Below are positions 8,311-16,908 of a DNA stretch of 33,737 nt, piece after piece (the first letter of the stretch is position 1; each line of letters opens with the position of its first letter). The translations under genes were made by a program, and so were the position numbers. Under the pieces are notes generated by a model, which was not told the DNA's origin, searched no databases, and saw nothing but the letters and a program-made list of their open reading frames with translations. This DNA is from Clostridium psychrophilum (GTDB taxonomy: Bacteria; Bacillota; Clostridia; Clostridiales; Clostridiaceae), in NCBI RefSeq assembly GCF_018861705.1, contig NZ_JAHLEC010000035.1:1-33737 (forward strand), given 5' to 3'.

Positions 8311-10224
8311 GTGGATGGAATTAGAGACAACAAATTTTTACCTATTAATAAGAAAGACATTTCAGATAGAGGTTGGACTGAATTAGATTTTATTATTGTT
8401 ACAGGCGATGCTTATGTTGATCATCACAGTTTTGGAACTGCTATCATTTCTAGAGTTTTGGAAAGCGAAGGGTATAAAGTAGGGATAATAGCTCAGCCTA
8501 ATTGGAAAGACATTGAAGACTTTAAAAAGCTAGGTAAACCAAGACTTGGATTCCTAGTTAATTCGGGAAATATGGACTCTATGGTAAATCATTATACTGT
8601 AAGTAAGAAGATAAGAGATAAAGATATGTATTCTCCAGGTGCAAAAATGGGATTAAGACCTGACAGAGCAACAATTGTTTATTGCAACCGAATAAGGGAA
8701 GCATATAAAAATGTTTCTATTATTATTGGAGGTATAGAAGCAAGTTTGCGCAGATTTGCACATTATGACTATTGGAGTGACAAGGTAAGAAAATCTATGT
8801 TAATTGATAGTGGAGCAGACTTATTAATATATGGTATGGGTGAAAAACAAGTGGTTAAAATTGCAAAACAGTTAAATGAAGGTGTCGAAATAAAATGCAT
8901 TACCCAGGTACTCGGTACATGTTACGTTACAGAAAATATAGATAATATAGATAATTACATTGAGATAGATTCATATAAAGATGTTTGCAGGGATATGCAT
9001 AAATATTCACATGCTTTTAAAATACAATACGATGAACAAGATCCTATTAGAGGTGCTGGAATTATTCAAAAGCACACAAACAAGTATCTTGTGCAAAACA
9101 AACCAGAAATGCCTCTCACCAGAGAGGAATTAGATAAGGTTTATAATCTGCCATATCAAAAGAATTATCATCCTAGTTATGAAGCATTAGGTGGTGTTCC
9201 TGCTATAGAAGAAGTTCAATTTAGTTTGGTAAGCTCAAGAGGTTGTTTTGGAAGTTGTGCTTTCTGTGCTATAACTTTCCATCAAGGTAGAATAGTTCAA
9301 AGCCGAAGTGAAGATTCAATTATACAAGAAGCAATTGAGATTACAAAATTAAAAGATTTCAAAGGATACATCCATGATGTAGGCGGTCCAACTGCTAACT
9401 TTAGAAATCCAGCATGTGCAAAACAATTGAAGGTAGGTACTTGTAAGGATAGGCAATGTTTACATCCTAGTCCATGCAAAAATTTAGATGTCGACCACAT
9501 GGAATATTTAAAACTGCTTAGGAAATTAAGAGAGTTACCGAATGTAAAAAAGGTTTTTGTGCGTTCAGGACTACGGTATGATTATATTATGGCAGATAAA
9601 GATGAAACTTTTCTAAATGAACTCATCAAACATCATGTCAGTGGTCAGTTAAAAGTGGCACCAGAACATATTTCACATAATGTTTTAAAATATATGGGTA
9701 AGCCAGCAGGTAAAACTTATGATAAATTTTTAGAAAAATTCTATAAAGCCACGCAAAAAATACAAAAAAAACAATACGTTATTCCTTATTTTATGTCTAG
9801 TCACCCAGGTAGCACACTAGTTTCAGCAATTGAACTAGCTGAATACCTTAGAGATATTAACTATCAACCTGAACAGGTTCAAGACTTTTATCCAACACCT
9901 GGGACACTTGCAACAACTATGTTTTATACAGGTATTGATCCAGTTACACTTGACAAAGTTCATATACCTAAAACTAAAAATGAAAAAGCTATGCAGAGGG
10001 CACTTCTTCAATATAAAGATCCAATGAAATTCGATTTGGTATTTTCTGCACTTACAGAAGCTAACAGGAAGGACCTTATTGGCTATGGTCCTAAATGTTT
10101 AATAAAACCAAGGGGGAAAAAGAATAAAGAACTCCTTAATAACAATATTGGAAAATTAAAAGTAACCAAAGGAAAAAATAAAGGCAATATCAAAAAAAAA
10201 TTAAAAAACAAAAAAAGACAATAG
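8311..10224 (+). CDS. ygiQ: YgiQ-family radical SAM protein
   Basis: A 637-aa protein of the YgiQ family (N-terminal domain plus radical SAM domain), biochemical role unknown. The N-terminus has the family pattern [19 protein letters not shown] followed by [13 protein letters not shown]. The 4Fe-4S cluster motif CxxxCxxC is Cys312, Cys316 and Cys319 ([12 protein letters not shown]). Later segments [25 protein letters not shown] and PHxSTL-like SHPGSTL are also typical. The C-terminus is a Lys-rich tail. The start is uncertain: GTG 8311 lies right against the purine-rich site, an ATG at 8315 is out of frame, and the AAGGTGG site at 8308-8314 would be ideally spaced for ATT at 8320. A strong terminator follows. 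Confidence 0.9.
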   Translation: MDGIRDNKFLPINKKDISDRGWTELDFIIVTGDAYVDHHSFGTAIISRVLESEGYKVGIIAQPNWKDIEDFKKLGKPRLGFLVNSGNMDSMVNHYTVSKKIRDKDMYSPGAKMGLRPDRATIVYCNRIREAYKNVSIIIGGIEASLRRFAHYDYWSDKVRKSMLIDSGADLLIYGMGEKQVVKIAKQLNEGVEIKCITQVLGTCYVTENIDNIDNYIEIDSYKDVCRDMHKYSHAFKIQYDEQDPIRGAGIIQKHTNKYLVQNKPEMPLTREELDKVYNLPYQKNYHPSYEALGGVPAIEEVQFSLVSSRGCFGSCAFCAITFHQGRIVQSRSEDSIIQEAIEITKLKDFKGYIHDVGGPTANFRNPACAKQLKVGTCKDRQCLHPSPCKNLDVDHMEYLKLLRKLRELPNVKKVFVRSGLRYDYIMADKDETFLNELIKHHVSGQLKVAPEHISHNVLKYMGKPAGKTYDKFLEKFYKATQKIQKKQYVIPYFMSSHPGSTLVSAIELAEYLRDINYQPEQVQDFYPTPGTLATTMFYTGIDPVTLDKVHIPKTKNEKAMQRALLQYKDPMKFDLVFSALTEANRKDLIGYGPKCLIKPRGKKNKELLNNNIGKLKVTKGKNKGNIKKKLKNKKRQ

Positions 10225-10230
10225 TTTTTT

Positions 10231-10276
10231 ATGTAAAAGCACCTACATTTAAAAATGGATGTAGGTGCTTTTACAT
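10231..10276. terminator. Bidirectional intrinsic terminator
   Basis: A perfect 18-bp inverted repeat, ATGTAAAAGCACCTACAT (10231-10248) and its complement (10259-10276), with a 10-nt loop. T-rich stretches lie on both sides. It separates the converging ygiQ gene and the 65-aa gene, whose TAA (10271-10273) is inside the stem. Confidence 0.85.
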
Positions 10277-10468
10277 ATCTACTTTATCTACTTTAACTAT
10301 TTTAACTATACTTTCTTCTTCTACTAATTCACTTTTACTAAAACCTTTTTTAAAATATCTAATTTGCTTATATTTAATGTTGTTCATTACAAAATCTAGA
10401 ACATCAATTCTATCGCCTTTGTAGATAAATGGTACTTTATTACCTTTTAAATATATATGTACTTCCAT
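10271..10468 (-). CDS. Small hypothetical protein, 65 aa
   Basis: A 65-aa protein, start MEVHIYLKGNKVPFIYKGD, mainly beta-like in its first half and rich in Val/Lys/Glu at the end. Not recognised. The ATG lacks an adjacent Shine-Dalgarno; the nearest good site (AAAGGAG) is about 35 nt upstream and serves a 7-codon mini-ORF that stops 3 nt before this ATG in the same frame, suggesting coupled translation. Its stop codon lies in a bidirectional terminator. Confidence 0.5.
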   Translation of the reverse strand: MEVHIYLKGNKVPFIYKGDRIDVLDFVMNNIKYKQIRYFKKGFSKSELVEEESIVKIVKVDKVDM

Positions 10469-10471
10469 AAA

Positions 10472-10495
10472 TTAAGTTACTAGTTGCCAATACAA
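10472..10495 (-). CDS. 7-codon leader mini-ORF (MYWQLVT)
   Basis: TTG start 4-5 nt after AAAGGAGCAG, reading MYWQLVT then TAA. The stop is separated by TTT from the ATG of the 65-aa gene in the same frame. It could couple translation, or the two could be one frame joined by stop readthrough. Low confidence because it is so short. Confidence 0.3.
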   Translation of the reverse strand: MYWQLVT

Positions 10496-10689
10496 CTGCT
10501 CCTTTCTTATCTTTATTAATATGTTATATTATAATACCTGTATTCAACTTTATCAAGTTATAAACATTAAGATATTAATAATAGTTAACCAATTAGTTAA
10601 TAATGAATATAATATATTAATAAAACTAACAATTTAATTGTTTTCCAATTTATAACCGGATATATATTTTTTTAAAAGGGGATAGTACA

Positions 10690-11169
10690 ATGATTTGTAA
10701 AGAGTATTTGCTGGATACTAATATAGTTATAAAAATTTGGAACAAATATCCTACCTTGCTAGATACTATTGAAAATATAAAATACATTGATTTTAAAATC
10801 TCTGAAGATATAGCTGGGGAGTTATCGGTAAAAGAATATGCAAAATTTAATGAGGATTTTGTACTTTCTAATAAATTTTTAAAATTGTTAGGACATATTA
10901 TTACCAATAACGGGTACGATTTTACTAAAGATTGTACACCTGGTGATATGGTTAAATATGAACAGAACAAAAATATATATTTGATTAATGGAGATAAAAT
11001 TTCTATAAATGATTATAGTCTTATCGATATTTGCAAAACTAACACAAATTATACCCTTGTAAGTGATGATAAAAAACTAATTAAAAATGCAAAAATAATA
11101 TTAACATCTTCTAGGACATTAAATTTTGATGAATTTTTATATGAGTTAAACGAAATGAATGTTTTATAA
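10690..11169 (+). CDS. Orphan PIN-domain protein
   Basis: A 159-aa protein with a PIN-nuclease signature. The N-terminal LLDTNIVI motif gives Asp9, Glu44 (IAGEL) fits the second acidic site, Asp113 (SLIDIC) the third, and Asp126/Asp127 (LVSDDKKLI) the fourth. PIN domains are metal-dependent RNases, often VapC-like toxins, but also stand-alone RNA-processing proteins. No small antitoxin-like gene is adjacent on the same strand, so a classic VapBC pair is not supported. The start ATG follows AGGGGA. A terminator at 11176-11223 ends it, facing the convergent kinase-like gene. Confidence 0.65.
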   Translation: MICKEYLLDTNIVIKIWNKYPTLLDTIENIKYIDFKISEDIAGELSVKEYAKFNEDFVLSNKFLKLLGHIITNNGYDFTKDCTPGDMVKYEQNKNIYLINGDKISINDYSLIDICKTNTNYTLVSDDKKLIKNAKIILTSSRTLNFDEFLYELNEMNVL

Positions 11170-11175
11170 CAATAA

Positions 11176-11223
11176 AAATATAAGAGGCAATTTTTATTTT
11201 AAATCACAACCTCTTATATTTTT
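11176..11223 (+). terminator. Intrinsic terminator after the PIN gene
   Basis: 12-bp stem AAATATAAGAGG (11176-11187) with CCTCTTATATTT (11210-11221), followed by a short T-rich tail. Confidence 0.7.
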
Positions 11224-11257
11224 CTGAATTCTATTTATAACTATATTTTTTGATGTT

Positions 11258-11290
11258 AAATAAGTATTAGTACTACACTAATACTTATTT
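11258..11290. terminator. Hairpin at the 3' end of the kinase-like gene
   Basis: Perfect 14-bp stem AAATAAGTATTAGT / ACTAATACTTATTT with a 5-nt loop, overlapping the stop of the minus-strand gene. A strong T-run does not follow directly on either strand, so it may be an RNA-stabilising hairpin or a weak terminator. Confidence 0.55.
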
Positions 11291-11872
11291 AATATTTTTT
11301 TCTAAATATTGTTTAAATCTAAAATTCCATAGTTCAAAAGTTTTAGGACGTTCTTCGCAAACTACTTTTAAAAATTGATTTATTACGCCTAAATTGTTTA
11401 GACCTTTCATTAAATGCCTAGGGTAACTTACATTTTTGGAGTAATTATTCTTAGGGTCAATCACACTAATTGAAAAATCTTCTGTCAAATATAAATCTTT
11501 ACACCTAATGTCTAATCTATTAAATTTAAGCCTCTTAAATTCTTCAATTAACTTAATTATGTTGAGTGATATAACTTTATTTATTCCATGTTTTTTAATA
11601 TATTTATCTAAACGTTGTCCACTTGCAAAATCTCTTACAATATAGTATGCTCCATGTTCATATACTTTAGGAAAGTATTTGCTTTTTCTAGTCTTAATTA
11701 AAATATTATATTCACCTTCACAAACTTTCTTACTTTTAAAAATCTTAATTACTCTATTATTGGGGAGCGAATAAACTATTCCATTATGTCCAGCCCCTAA
11801 AAACTGTGATGTTTTAAGCATTTTTTCAACTTTACTGTTTAATTGAATATAAAAATTTTTGTCTTCATTCAT
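11285..11872 (-). CDS. Miniature protein-kinase-like protein
   Basis: A 195-aa protein with a compressed protein-kinase fold. A glycine-rich loop FLGAGHNGIVYSL (24-36) is followed by VIKIFK with the probable ATP lysine Lys43. The catalytic loop resembles RLDIRCKDLYL (119-129; Asp121 in the HRD position, Asp126 in the Asn position), and SVIDPKN (Asp139) stands for DFG. It is shorter than typical kinases (about 250 aa or more), with a reduced C-lobe. It could phosphorylate a protein or small molecule, or be a pseudokinase. It is convergent with the PIN gene and probably monocistronic. Substrate unknown. Confidence 0.6.
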   Translation of the reverse strand: MNEDKNFYIQLNSKVEKMLKTSQFLGAGHNGIVYSLPNNRVIKIFKSKKVCEGEYNILIKTRKSKYFPKVYEHGAYYIVRDFASGQRLDKYIKKHGINKVISLNIIKLIEEFKRLKFNRLDIRCKDLYLTEDFSISVIDPKNNYSKNVSYPRHLMKGLNNLGVINQFLKVVCEERPKTFELWNFRFKQYLEKNIK

Positions 11873-12269
11873 ATTATCATCTTCTTTTTAAGAAATATTA
11901 CTATATTATATGTTTAAACCTCATAATTATTTCCTATAAATTTAAAAATAGTATATAAAGGGATTAATATATACTATCAATATAATTGCTACTTGATTTA
12001 ATTAATCAATCATTTATATACGCTAGTATTGCTTAATCTTATATTTAATAATATAATGATAAGACATATATATACAATTACATATAATTACTGAATTATA
12101 CAAATTAAATAGCTCTAATAAGAAAGGTCATTTTTTAGAGAAGTTTACATATTATAAATAAGTAGCGTTTGTTCCAAGAGAGAAAAAAACTTAAGTGGAA
12201 GAAAAACTAGCTTCTTATGTTTTTATAACTAAACCACTAGAGTCGATTTTTAAGGAGAGAGATTAAATA
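11873..12269. other. Intergenic region upstream of cytosolic pullulanase
   Basis: This stretch of about 400 bp is very AT-rich and holds no convincing ORF. It contains an inverted repeat ATAGTATAT / ATATACTAT (11948-11977) and, nearer the gene, AGTGG (12194-12198) that could pair with CCACT (12234-12238) around a small GAAG/CTTC hairpin. These may be regulatory leader structures for the pullulanase gene; the evidence is weak. Confidence 0.25.
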
Positions 12270-14162
12270 ATGGTAAATGAATTAGATAACCCAGAACTCA
12301 TATACAATGGTGATGATTTAGGTGCAGTTTATACGACGCTTTATACAACATTTAAAGTTTGGGCCCCTAAAGTTGAAAAAATTACATTAGTTATATATGA
12401 AAATCCGTATGATGATTTAGGACAAAAACACGAAATGTCTAAAGATTTAAAAGGTATTTGGAAAATTAAACTCTATGGTAATTATAAAAACAAATATTAT
12501 AATTATTTAGTGTTGGATAAAGGAAACCAAAGGGAAACACCAGATATTTATACTAAGGGTGCGAGTGCTAATGGTAAAAAAGGAATGATTGTTGATTTTG
12601 ATTCTATAAATCCTGTTAACTGGGAAAATCACAATAGACCTATACCCATTAATCGTACTGAGGTAGTAATATATGAAATTCATGTTAGAGATTTTTCAGC
12701 ATCAGAAGATTCAGGGATTAAAAATAAAGGCAAGTATTTAGGTTTTACTGAAAAAGGAACAAAAACTGCTGAAGGTATCCTTACTGGATTAGATTACCTA
12801 AAAGAGTTAGGTATAACTCATGTTCACTTATTGCCTGTATTTGACTTTGCAAGTGTTGATGAAACTGTGGGTGGATACAATTGGGGATATGATCCTTATC
12901 TATATAATGTACCCGAGGGTTCTTATGCTACTGATTCACAAGACGGTACTGTTAGAATTCACGAGTTAAAAACTCTAATCCAAACATTGCATGAAAACGG
13001 CCTAAATGTAATTATGGATGTTGTTTATAACCACACAATTACAACAGTTAACTCGCCAATGAACATTTTGGCACCAGAATATTATTATAGAACAGATGAT
13101 AATAATAACTATACAAATGGATCAGGTTGCGGAAATGAAACTGCATCAGAGAAACCAATGATGCGAAAATTTATGGTTGACAGTATAAAATTTTGGACAA
13201 AAGAATATAAGATAGATGGATTTAGGTTTGATTTAATGGCACTTCATGATGTTGATACAATGAAAGAATTAACATTACAAGCGAAAATCATTAATCCAAA
13301 CATTATTATATACGGTGAACCTTGGACAGGAGGATCATCATCATTATCACCTTCTTTACAATTTTTAAAAGGTCGTCAAAGAGGGATGCAGATATCTCTC
13401 TTTAATGATGGTTTAAGAAACGCGATAAAAGGTGATAATGACGGCACTGGTCTAGGATTTGTAAATGGTGGAGCAGGACTTGAACTAGAAATAAAAAAAG
13501 GGATTGTTGGTAGCATTAATTTTAACAATGAAATATGTAATTTTACACAAAATCCAGGTGAAGCAATAAATTATGTAAGCTCTCATGATAATTTATGCTT
13601 GTATGATAAATTTGAAAAAAGCAATCCTTACAATACTCCTTTAGAAAGGGAAAAAATGAATAGACTAGCTTTATCTATAGTTCTAACCTGTCAAGGAATG
13701 CCTTTTATTCAAGGTGGAACAGAAATACTACGTACCAAACAAGGAATCCATAACAGCTATAATGCTGGTGATACAGTGAATGAAATATGTTGGAGTAGAA
13801 AATCTGAGTTTAAAGAAACTTATGAATATATAAAGGGACTAATAGCTTTAAGAAAAAGTCAAAAGGTTATGACCTTAGATGATGCAACCGAAGTTAGAGA
13901 AGCACTTGTATTTCTTGATACGCCTTGTAATTGCGTTGCATATGAATTAACTTCTACATTTGCTGAAGATTACAGTAAAATACTCATAGTTCATAATTCA
14001 AATAAAGATGGAATAAAATTAACTTTGCCAGACGATAACGAATGGTATATTTTAGCAAATGAATATGAGGTTAATAAATTAGGTGTAACTAAAGGCACTA
14101 AAACTTGTATTAATGATGTGATAATCCCATATCTATCTACTTATATACTATGTCAACAATAA
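12270..14162 (+). CDS. pulA: Type I pullulanase, cytosolic, intact active site
   Basis: A 630-aa GH13 enzyme that hydrolyses alpha-1,6 branch points of pullulan, glycogen or limit dextrins. There is no signal peptide, so it acts in the cytosol. Domains are CBM48 (about 8-110), the GH13 barrel (about 125-540) and a C-terminal beta domain. The type I signature YNWGYDP is at 203-209. All catalytic positions are present: DVVYNHT in region I, nucleophile Asp321 (GFRFDLMA), acid/base Glu350 (YGEPW) and Asp440 (SSHDN). AAGGAG lies about 13 nt before the ATG, slightly long spacing. It is a paralogue of the secreted 1150-3858 protein, which has lost these residues. It is monocistronic with a strong terminator. 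Confidence 0.95.
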   Translation: MVNELDNPELIYNGDDLGAVYTTLYTTFKVWAPKVEKITLVIYENPYDDLGQKHEMSKDLKGIWKIKLYGNYKNKYYNYLVLDKGNQRETPDIYTKGASANGKKGMIVDFDSINPVNWENHNRPIPINRTEVVIYEIHVRDFSASEDSGIKNKGKYLGFTEKGTKTAEGILTGLDYLKELGITHVHLLPVFDFASVDETVGGYNWGYDPYLYNVPEGSYATDSQDGTVRIHELKTLIQTLHENGLNVIMDVVYNHTITTVNSPMNILAPEYYYRTDDNNNYTNGSGCGNETASEKPMMRKFMVDSIKFWTKEYKIDGFRFDLMALHDVDTMKELTLQAKIINPNIIIYGEPWTGGSSSLSPSLQFLKGRQRGMQISLFNDGLRNAIKGDNDGTGLGFVNGGAGLELEIKKGIVGSINFNNEICNFTQNPGEAINYVSSHDNLCLYDKFEKSNPYNTPLEREKMNRLALSIVLTCQGMPFIQGGTEILRTKQGIHNSYNAGDTVNEICWSRKSEFKETYEYIKGLIALRKSQKVMTLDDATEVREALVFLDTPCNCVAYELTSTFAEDYSKILIVHNSNKDGIKLTLPDDNEWYILANEYEVNKLGVTKGTKTCINDVIIPYLSTYILCQQ

Positions 14163-14278
14163 ATGCTGAGGATACCTATCGTCATCTTATTTGCAACCAT
14201 ATAATATTTATAATTTAAACAGTTATATCTAAATTTAGAAGAGATAATACTATTGTTCTTATAATAAAATTTATTTTC

Positions 14279-14334
14279 ACAATATACAAAACACCTATAT
14301 CATTAATGATGTAGGTGTTTTGTATATTGTTTTA
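14279..14334 (+). terminator. Long palindromic terminator after pulA
   Basis: A near-perfect palindrome centred at 14304/14305; the arms 14279-14304 and 14305-14330 differ at one G-U position only. A TTTT run follows. The stem could be up to about 24 bp and could function in both directions. Confidence 0.85.
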
Positions 14335-14378
14335 AGTCATATTGATAATCATTTATAACTTTTATTTAAACTAGAACA

Positions 14379-14558
14379 TTACTCAATCACAATATAAGCT
14401 ATTGACTTTTTATTAAACAAGTATTTTTTACCCATGTTTATAATTTCATGAGGCCTAGAGTTCTCAAAATTATAAAACCAACTTTTAAATAAATCACATT
14501 CAGATTGCTTTAATTCAAGTAGTAGTGTTTCGCCACCAATAAAAGAAACCGTTAACAT
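14379..14558 (-). CDS. Small hypothetical protein, 59 aa
   Basis: A 59-aa protein beginning MLTVSFIGGETLLLELK. I chose ATG 14558 because AAAGGAGT stands 7 nt before it; an upstream in-frame GTG at 14567 directly abuts that site. The C-terminal half has FKSWFYNFENS and KYLFNKKSIAYIVIE, giving a compact alpha/beta-like pattern. Not recognised; soluble. It is convergent with pulA across the long terminator. Confidence 0.5.
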   Translation of the reverse strand: MLTVSFIGGETLLLELKQSECDLFKSWFYNFENSRPHEIINMGKKYLFNKKSIAYIVIE

Positions 14559-14674
14559 CACAAACACTCCTTTACAATTTCATATTCTGTCTCTATATAT
14601 ATTCTCTATAAAAATGAAATATCCTCTATTGTTACAGTTTTTATTTATGGTTAAATATTTAACACAATCATTCA

Positions 14675-14715
14675 TAAAAAAAAGAAACCTATACTAGAAC
14701 ACCATTAGTGATAGA
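14675..14715 (-). terminator. Probable terminator for the tiny ORFs
   Basis: On the minus strand, CTATcACTA pairs with TAGTATAG (one bulge), then GTTTC and a run of eight T. It lies just after the 14731-14799 ORF and supports a real short transcript. Confidence 0.5.
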
Positions 14716-14730
14716 TTTGCTTTCTTGTTG

Positions 14731-14799
14731 TTAGTCTAAACATTCTAGACATTCATTTATTACATCTTCTGTAATTTCAAATACTTCATCTTTTCTCAT
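14731..14799 (-). CDS. Tiny acidic ORF, 22 aa, with C-terminal Cys-x-x-Cys
   Basis: A 22-codon ORF with a perfect AAGGAGGTG site 5 nt before the ATG. It starts MRKDEVFEITEDV and ends NECLECLD, strongly acidic after residue 4 with a terminal CxxC pair. A T-rich terminator-like hairpin follows. I do not recognise it. Candidates are a small regulatory or metal/thiol-binding peptide, a precursor peptide, or a leader. Nothing around it (no transporter or maturase) supports a peptide natural product. Confidence 0.5.
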   Translation of the reverse strand: MRKDEVFEITEDVINECLECLD

Positions 14800-14845
14800 T
14801 TAAACACCTCCTTGCTAATTTAAGGGTGCACAAATCAAATATCAT
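14786..14845 (-). CDS. Overlapping upstream tiny ORF, 19 aa
   Basis: ATG 8 nt after AAAGGAG, encoding MIFDLCTLKLARRCLNEKR, then TGA. It overlaps the start of the 22-aa ORF by 14 nt in another frame, and the second Shine-Dalgarno is spelled by its own Arg-Arg-Cys codons. The layout suggests translational coupling or a regulatory upstream ORF. Confidence 0.35.
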   Translation of the reverse strand: MIFDLCTLKLARRCLNEKR

Positions 14846-15154
14846 TTGTTTAGCTCCTTTGAATTAGTCTAAAAATATGCTATAACAAATTAGGGTATGT
14901 TATAGGCGTTATCAGTACGTTATTCAACAAAATTCTAATAGGGATTCATTAAGAAATTTCAGATTGAAAAGGGTAAGAATTTAAGAATTGGCTTTTAAAA
15001 TCCATGTCTTCTCTTTTGTTTAAGTGTTTTAATGATCCAATTTTTCGATGTATTGGCAATCAATTTATAACTTTATAAACATTTTATCTTTACTAGGTAA
15101 CTTTCTTAGTATATATCATTTTATATTAAATTGCAAGTAAAATTCAAATTAAAC
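14846..15154. other. Intergenic stretch without visible gene
   Basis: About 310 bp between the tiny ORFs and the YwbE terminator. It should hold the minus-strand promoter of the tiny ORFs, but no clear -35/-10 pair stands out. No other structure was seen. Confidence 0.3.
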
Positions 15155-15214
15155 AATAAAAAATTCAACATACCATTAATTTATACTACATAATAGGTAA
15201 TTGAATTTTTTATT
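15155..15214. terminator. Hairpin terminator after ywbE
   Basis: Perfect 14-bp inverted repeat AATAAAAAATTCAA (15155-15168) and TTGAATTTTTTATT (15201-15214) with a 32-nt loop. On the minus strand its 3' arm is T-rich, suiting termination after ywbE. Confidence 0.6.
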
Positions 15215-15228
15215 AAACATATAAATCT

Positions 15229-15444
15229 TTACTTTGATATTATAGCTTGAACTCTACCTACTTGACCATCTTCAAGCATTACTTTTATACCTCTTGGATG
15301 TATTGCTGAGTTGGTTAGTAACCTTTTTACTACCCCTCTAGTAAGTTTAGTTGTTCTTTGATCTTTTTTTAGCACAACATCTACAGTAATACCTATAGGT
15401 ATATTACTTCTTACTTGACCTCGCTTATCATTTTGTGTGTTCAT
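15229..15444 (-). CDS. ywbE: YwbE family protein
   Basis: A 71-aa protein of the YwbE family (DUF2196), found widely in Firmicutes and without a defined role. The diagnostic pattern is clear: IGITVDVVLKKDQRTTKLTRG, then a Leu-Leu-Thr-Asn-Ser block with HPRGIKVMLEDGQVGRVQ. It is small, basic and without membrane segments. The ATG has GAAGGAG about 9 nt upstream. Probably monocistronic. Confidence 0.85.
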   Translation of the reverse strand: MNTQNDKRGQVRSNIPIGITVDVVLKKDQRTTKLTRGVVKRLLTNSAIHPRGIKVMLEDGQVGRVQAIISK

Positions 15445-15678
15445 ATATGTATTATCTCCTTCAATAAACTTACTTTAAATTTATTTTTAATATTAAATAA
15501 AAATTTTATATACATAAGCTCTATATAAACAATACTCTAATTACTGATGCATTGTCAAAATATATTTAAATTCATTAATTTGTCTGATATTCAATCGTCA
15601 TATCCAAGCATACGCATAAAATGCAGTTGTTTGGAAAACAATATTGTAGAAAATACTTATTTATAAAGGAGAAATTAG

Positions 15679-16308
15679 ATGCTGGAATCATTATCTTTTA
15701 TACCTACTAATCTTTTAAATCCAATTATATCATCTACTTCTATAATAATTGGTGCTATTTTAGGCGGCATTTTTAGCTGGTTTATAAATAAAAATTCGAC
15801 TAGTAAAGCAATTGAGACGCAAAGTAAAATTGAAAAATCAAATAGAGAATATCAGGAACTTACTAAAGCTTTGAGGCTTAGCGAGTACGCGACTATAATT
15901 CGATTAGATATATGCACCACGTTATTTCAAAGTCTTAGAATGGTAAAAAAATTTAATGATAAAAATAACATAGGCATATATCCTATACCTATGAACTCTA
16001 ATTACGCTGAGGCTATTGTAGCATTATCAAAAATATTTAGTTTAAAGGAAATGAGTTATATTTATCAATTATACGGTATAATAGAAAAATTAAACAATGA
16101 TACTAAAGGGTACCATTATGATGAGAAACATTATAACTTAATAAAAGAAGATTATGAAATGTTTGTTAAAAAACTTTATGGCAGTAATTATTTAAAAGCA
16201 TTGGATTTTGATATTGAAACAGTAACTTACGAGGATTTATATAATAATGAAATAATAAAACTCGGATACAAAGATGTACTAATTAAATTGGACAAAGTTA
16301 CTTTTTAA
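15679..16308 (+). CDS. Hypothetical membrane-anchored protein, 209 aa
   Basis: A 209-aa protein with one N-terminal membrane helix (about residues 14-36, containing IIIGAILGGIFSWF), followed by a Lys/Glu/Gln-rich helix (about 40-70) and a mostly helical C-terminal domain. The layout suggests a membrane anchor with a cytosolic helical domain. AAAGGAG precedes the ATG. No family recognised. Confidence 0.6.
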   Translation: MLESLSFIPTNLLNPIISSTSIIIGAILGGIFSWFINKNSTSKAIETQSKIEKSNREYQELTKALRLSEYATIIRLDICTTLFQSLRMVKKFNDKNNIGIYPIPMNSNYAEAIVALSKIFSLKEMSYIYQLYGIIEKLNNDTKGYHYDEKHYNLIKEDYEMFVKKLYGSNYLKALDFDIETVTYEDLYNNEIIKLGYKDVLIKLDKVTF

Positions 16309-16513
16309 TATCTTATTTATAAAATTGCAAAAAATATATTGATCATGAATTCATTTTAATAAAAAAGTGTTATTATGTTGAATTTATATACAAATTAAGA
16401 TAAACTAATTAGTAGATAAAACAACAAGTTGAGTATGAGTGTAGAAATAAATAATTTAATATAAATTCCATGCTATTAACATTCTTAATTCGCTGTAGAA
16501 GGAGGAGAATTTT

Positions 16514-16672
16514 ATGTCAAGCAATAATATTGAAATGATGAAAAAAATTATTGAAGAAAAGAAAAAGAAAAGTTCTGAGCAAAGTGGACTTTCAAGACCT
16601 ACAAAGGTAATTGGGAAAAAAAGCAAGGCAGCAAGAAGTACTAAAAAATCTGGTGGTGTATTTGACAAATAA
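16514..16672 (+). CDS. Small basic protein, 52 aa
   Basis: A 52-aa Lys-rich protein starting MSSNNIEMMKKIIEEKKKK and ending KKSGGVFDK, with an excellent GGAGGAG site 6-7 nt upstream. An N-terminal helix is followed by a basic, Ser-rich tail (SGLSRPTK, GKKSKAARSTKK). I recall similar short proteins ending in GG-hydrophobic-FDK in other clostridia; function unknown. Nucleic-acid binding is possible from its charge. A terminator follows at 16733-16766. Confidence 0.65.
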   Translation: MSSNNIEMMKKIIEEKKKKSSEQSGLSRPTKVIGKKSKAARSTKKSGGVFDK

Positions 16673-16732
16673 AATAATCGATTCTTTATTACATAGTACA
16701 TATATAATTAAAAATATTTATTAATAGTTTTT

Positions 16733-16766
16733 AAAATGAGTTCCTAAAATAAGGGCTCATTTTTTT
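16733..16766 (+). terminator. Intrinsic terminator
   Basis: Stem AAAATGAGTTCC with GGGCTCATTTT around a TAAAATAA loop, then a T-run. It ends the 52-aa gene. Confidence 0.75.
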
Positions 16767-16908
16767 ATTGTTTTATGTTTATTATAGAAATAATAAATTA
16801 TAAATAACAAGTTTTAAAAATAACACCTTATTAAGCATATTATCATGAATATAAAAATAATTATAATATATGAAGTATACTACTTTGTATATTAAATAGG
16901 AGGATTTT

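Noticed and set aside
10690-11872. VapBC-type toxin-antitoxin pair
   Set aside because: The PIN gene has no small DNA-binding partner upstream on the same strand; the 65-aa gene is divergent and has no antitoxin motif.
14731-14845. Lanthipeptide, sactipeptide or quorum-sensing precursor
   Set aside because: No maturase, protease, transporter or AgrB-like gene nearby, and no recognised leader motif.
16456-16701. Minus-strand open frame with hydrophobic composition
   Set aside because: It is antisense to the 52-aa basic gene, which has a perfect ribosome site and terminator on the plus strand; the hydrophobicity is the mirror of Lys/Glu codons.
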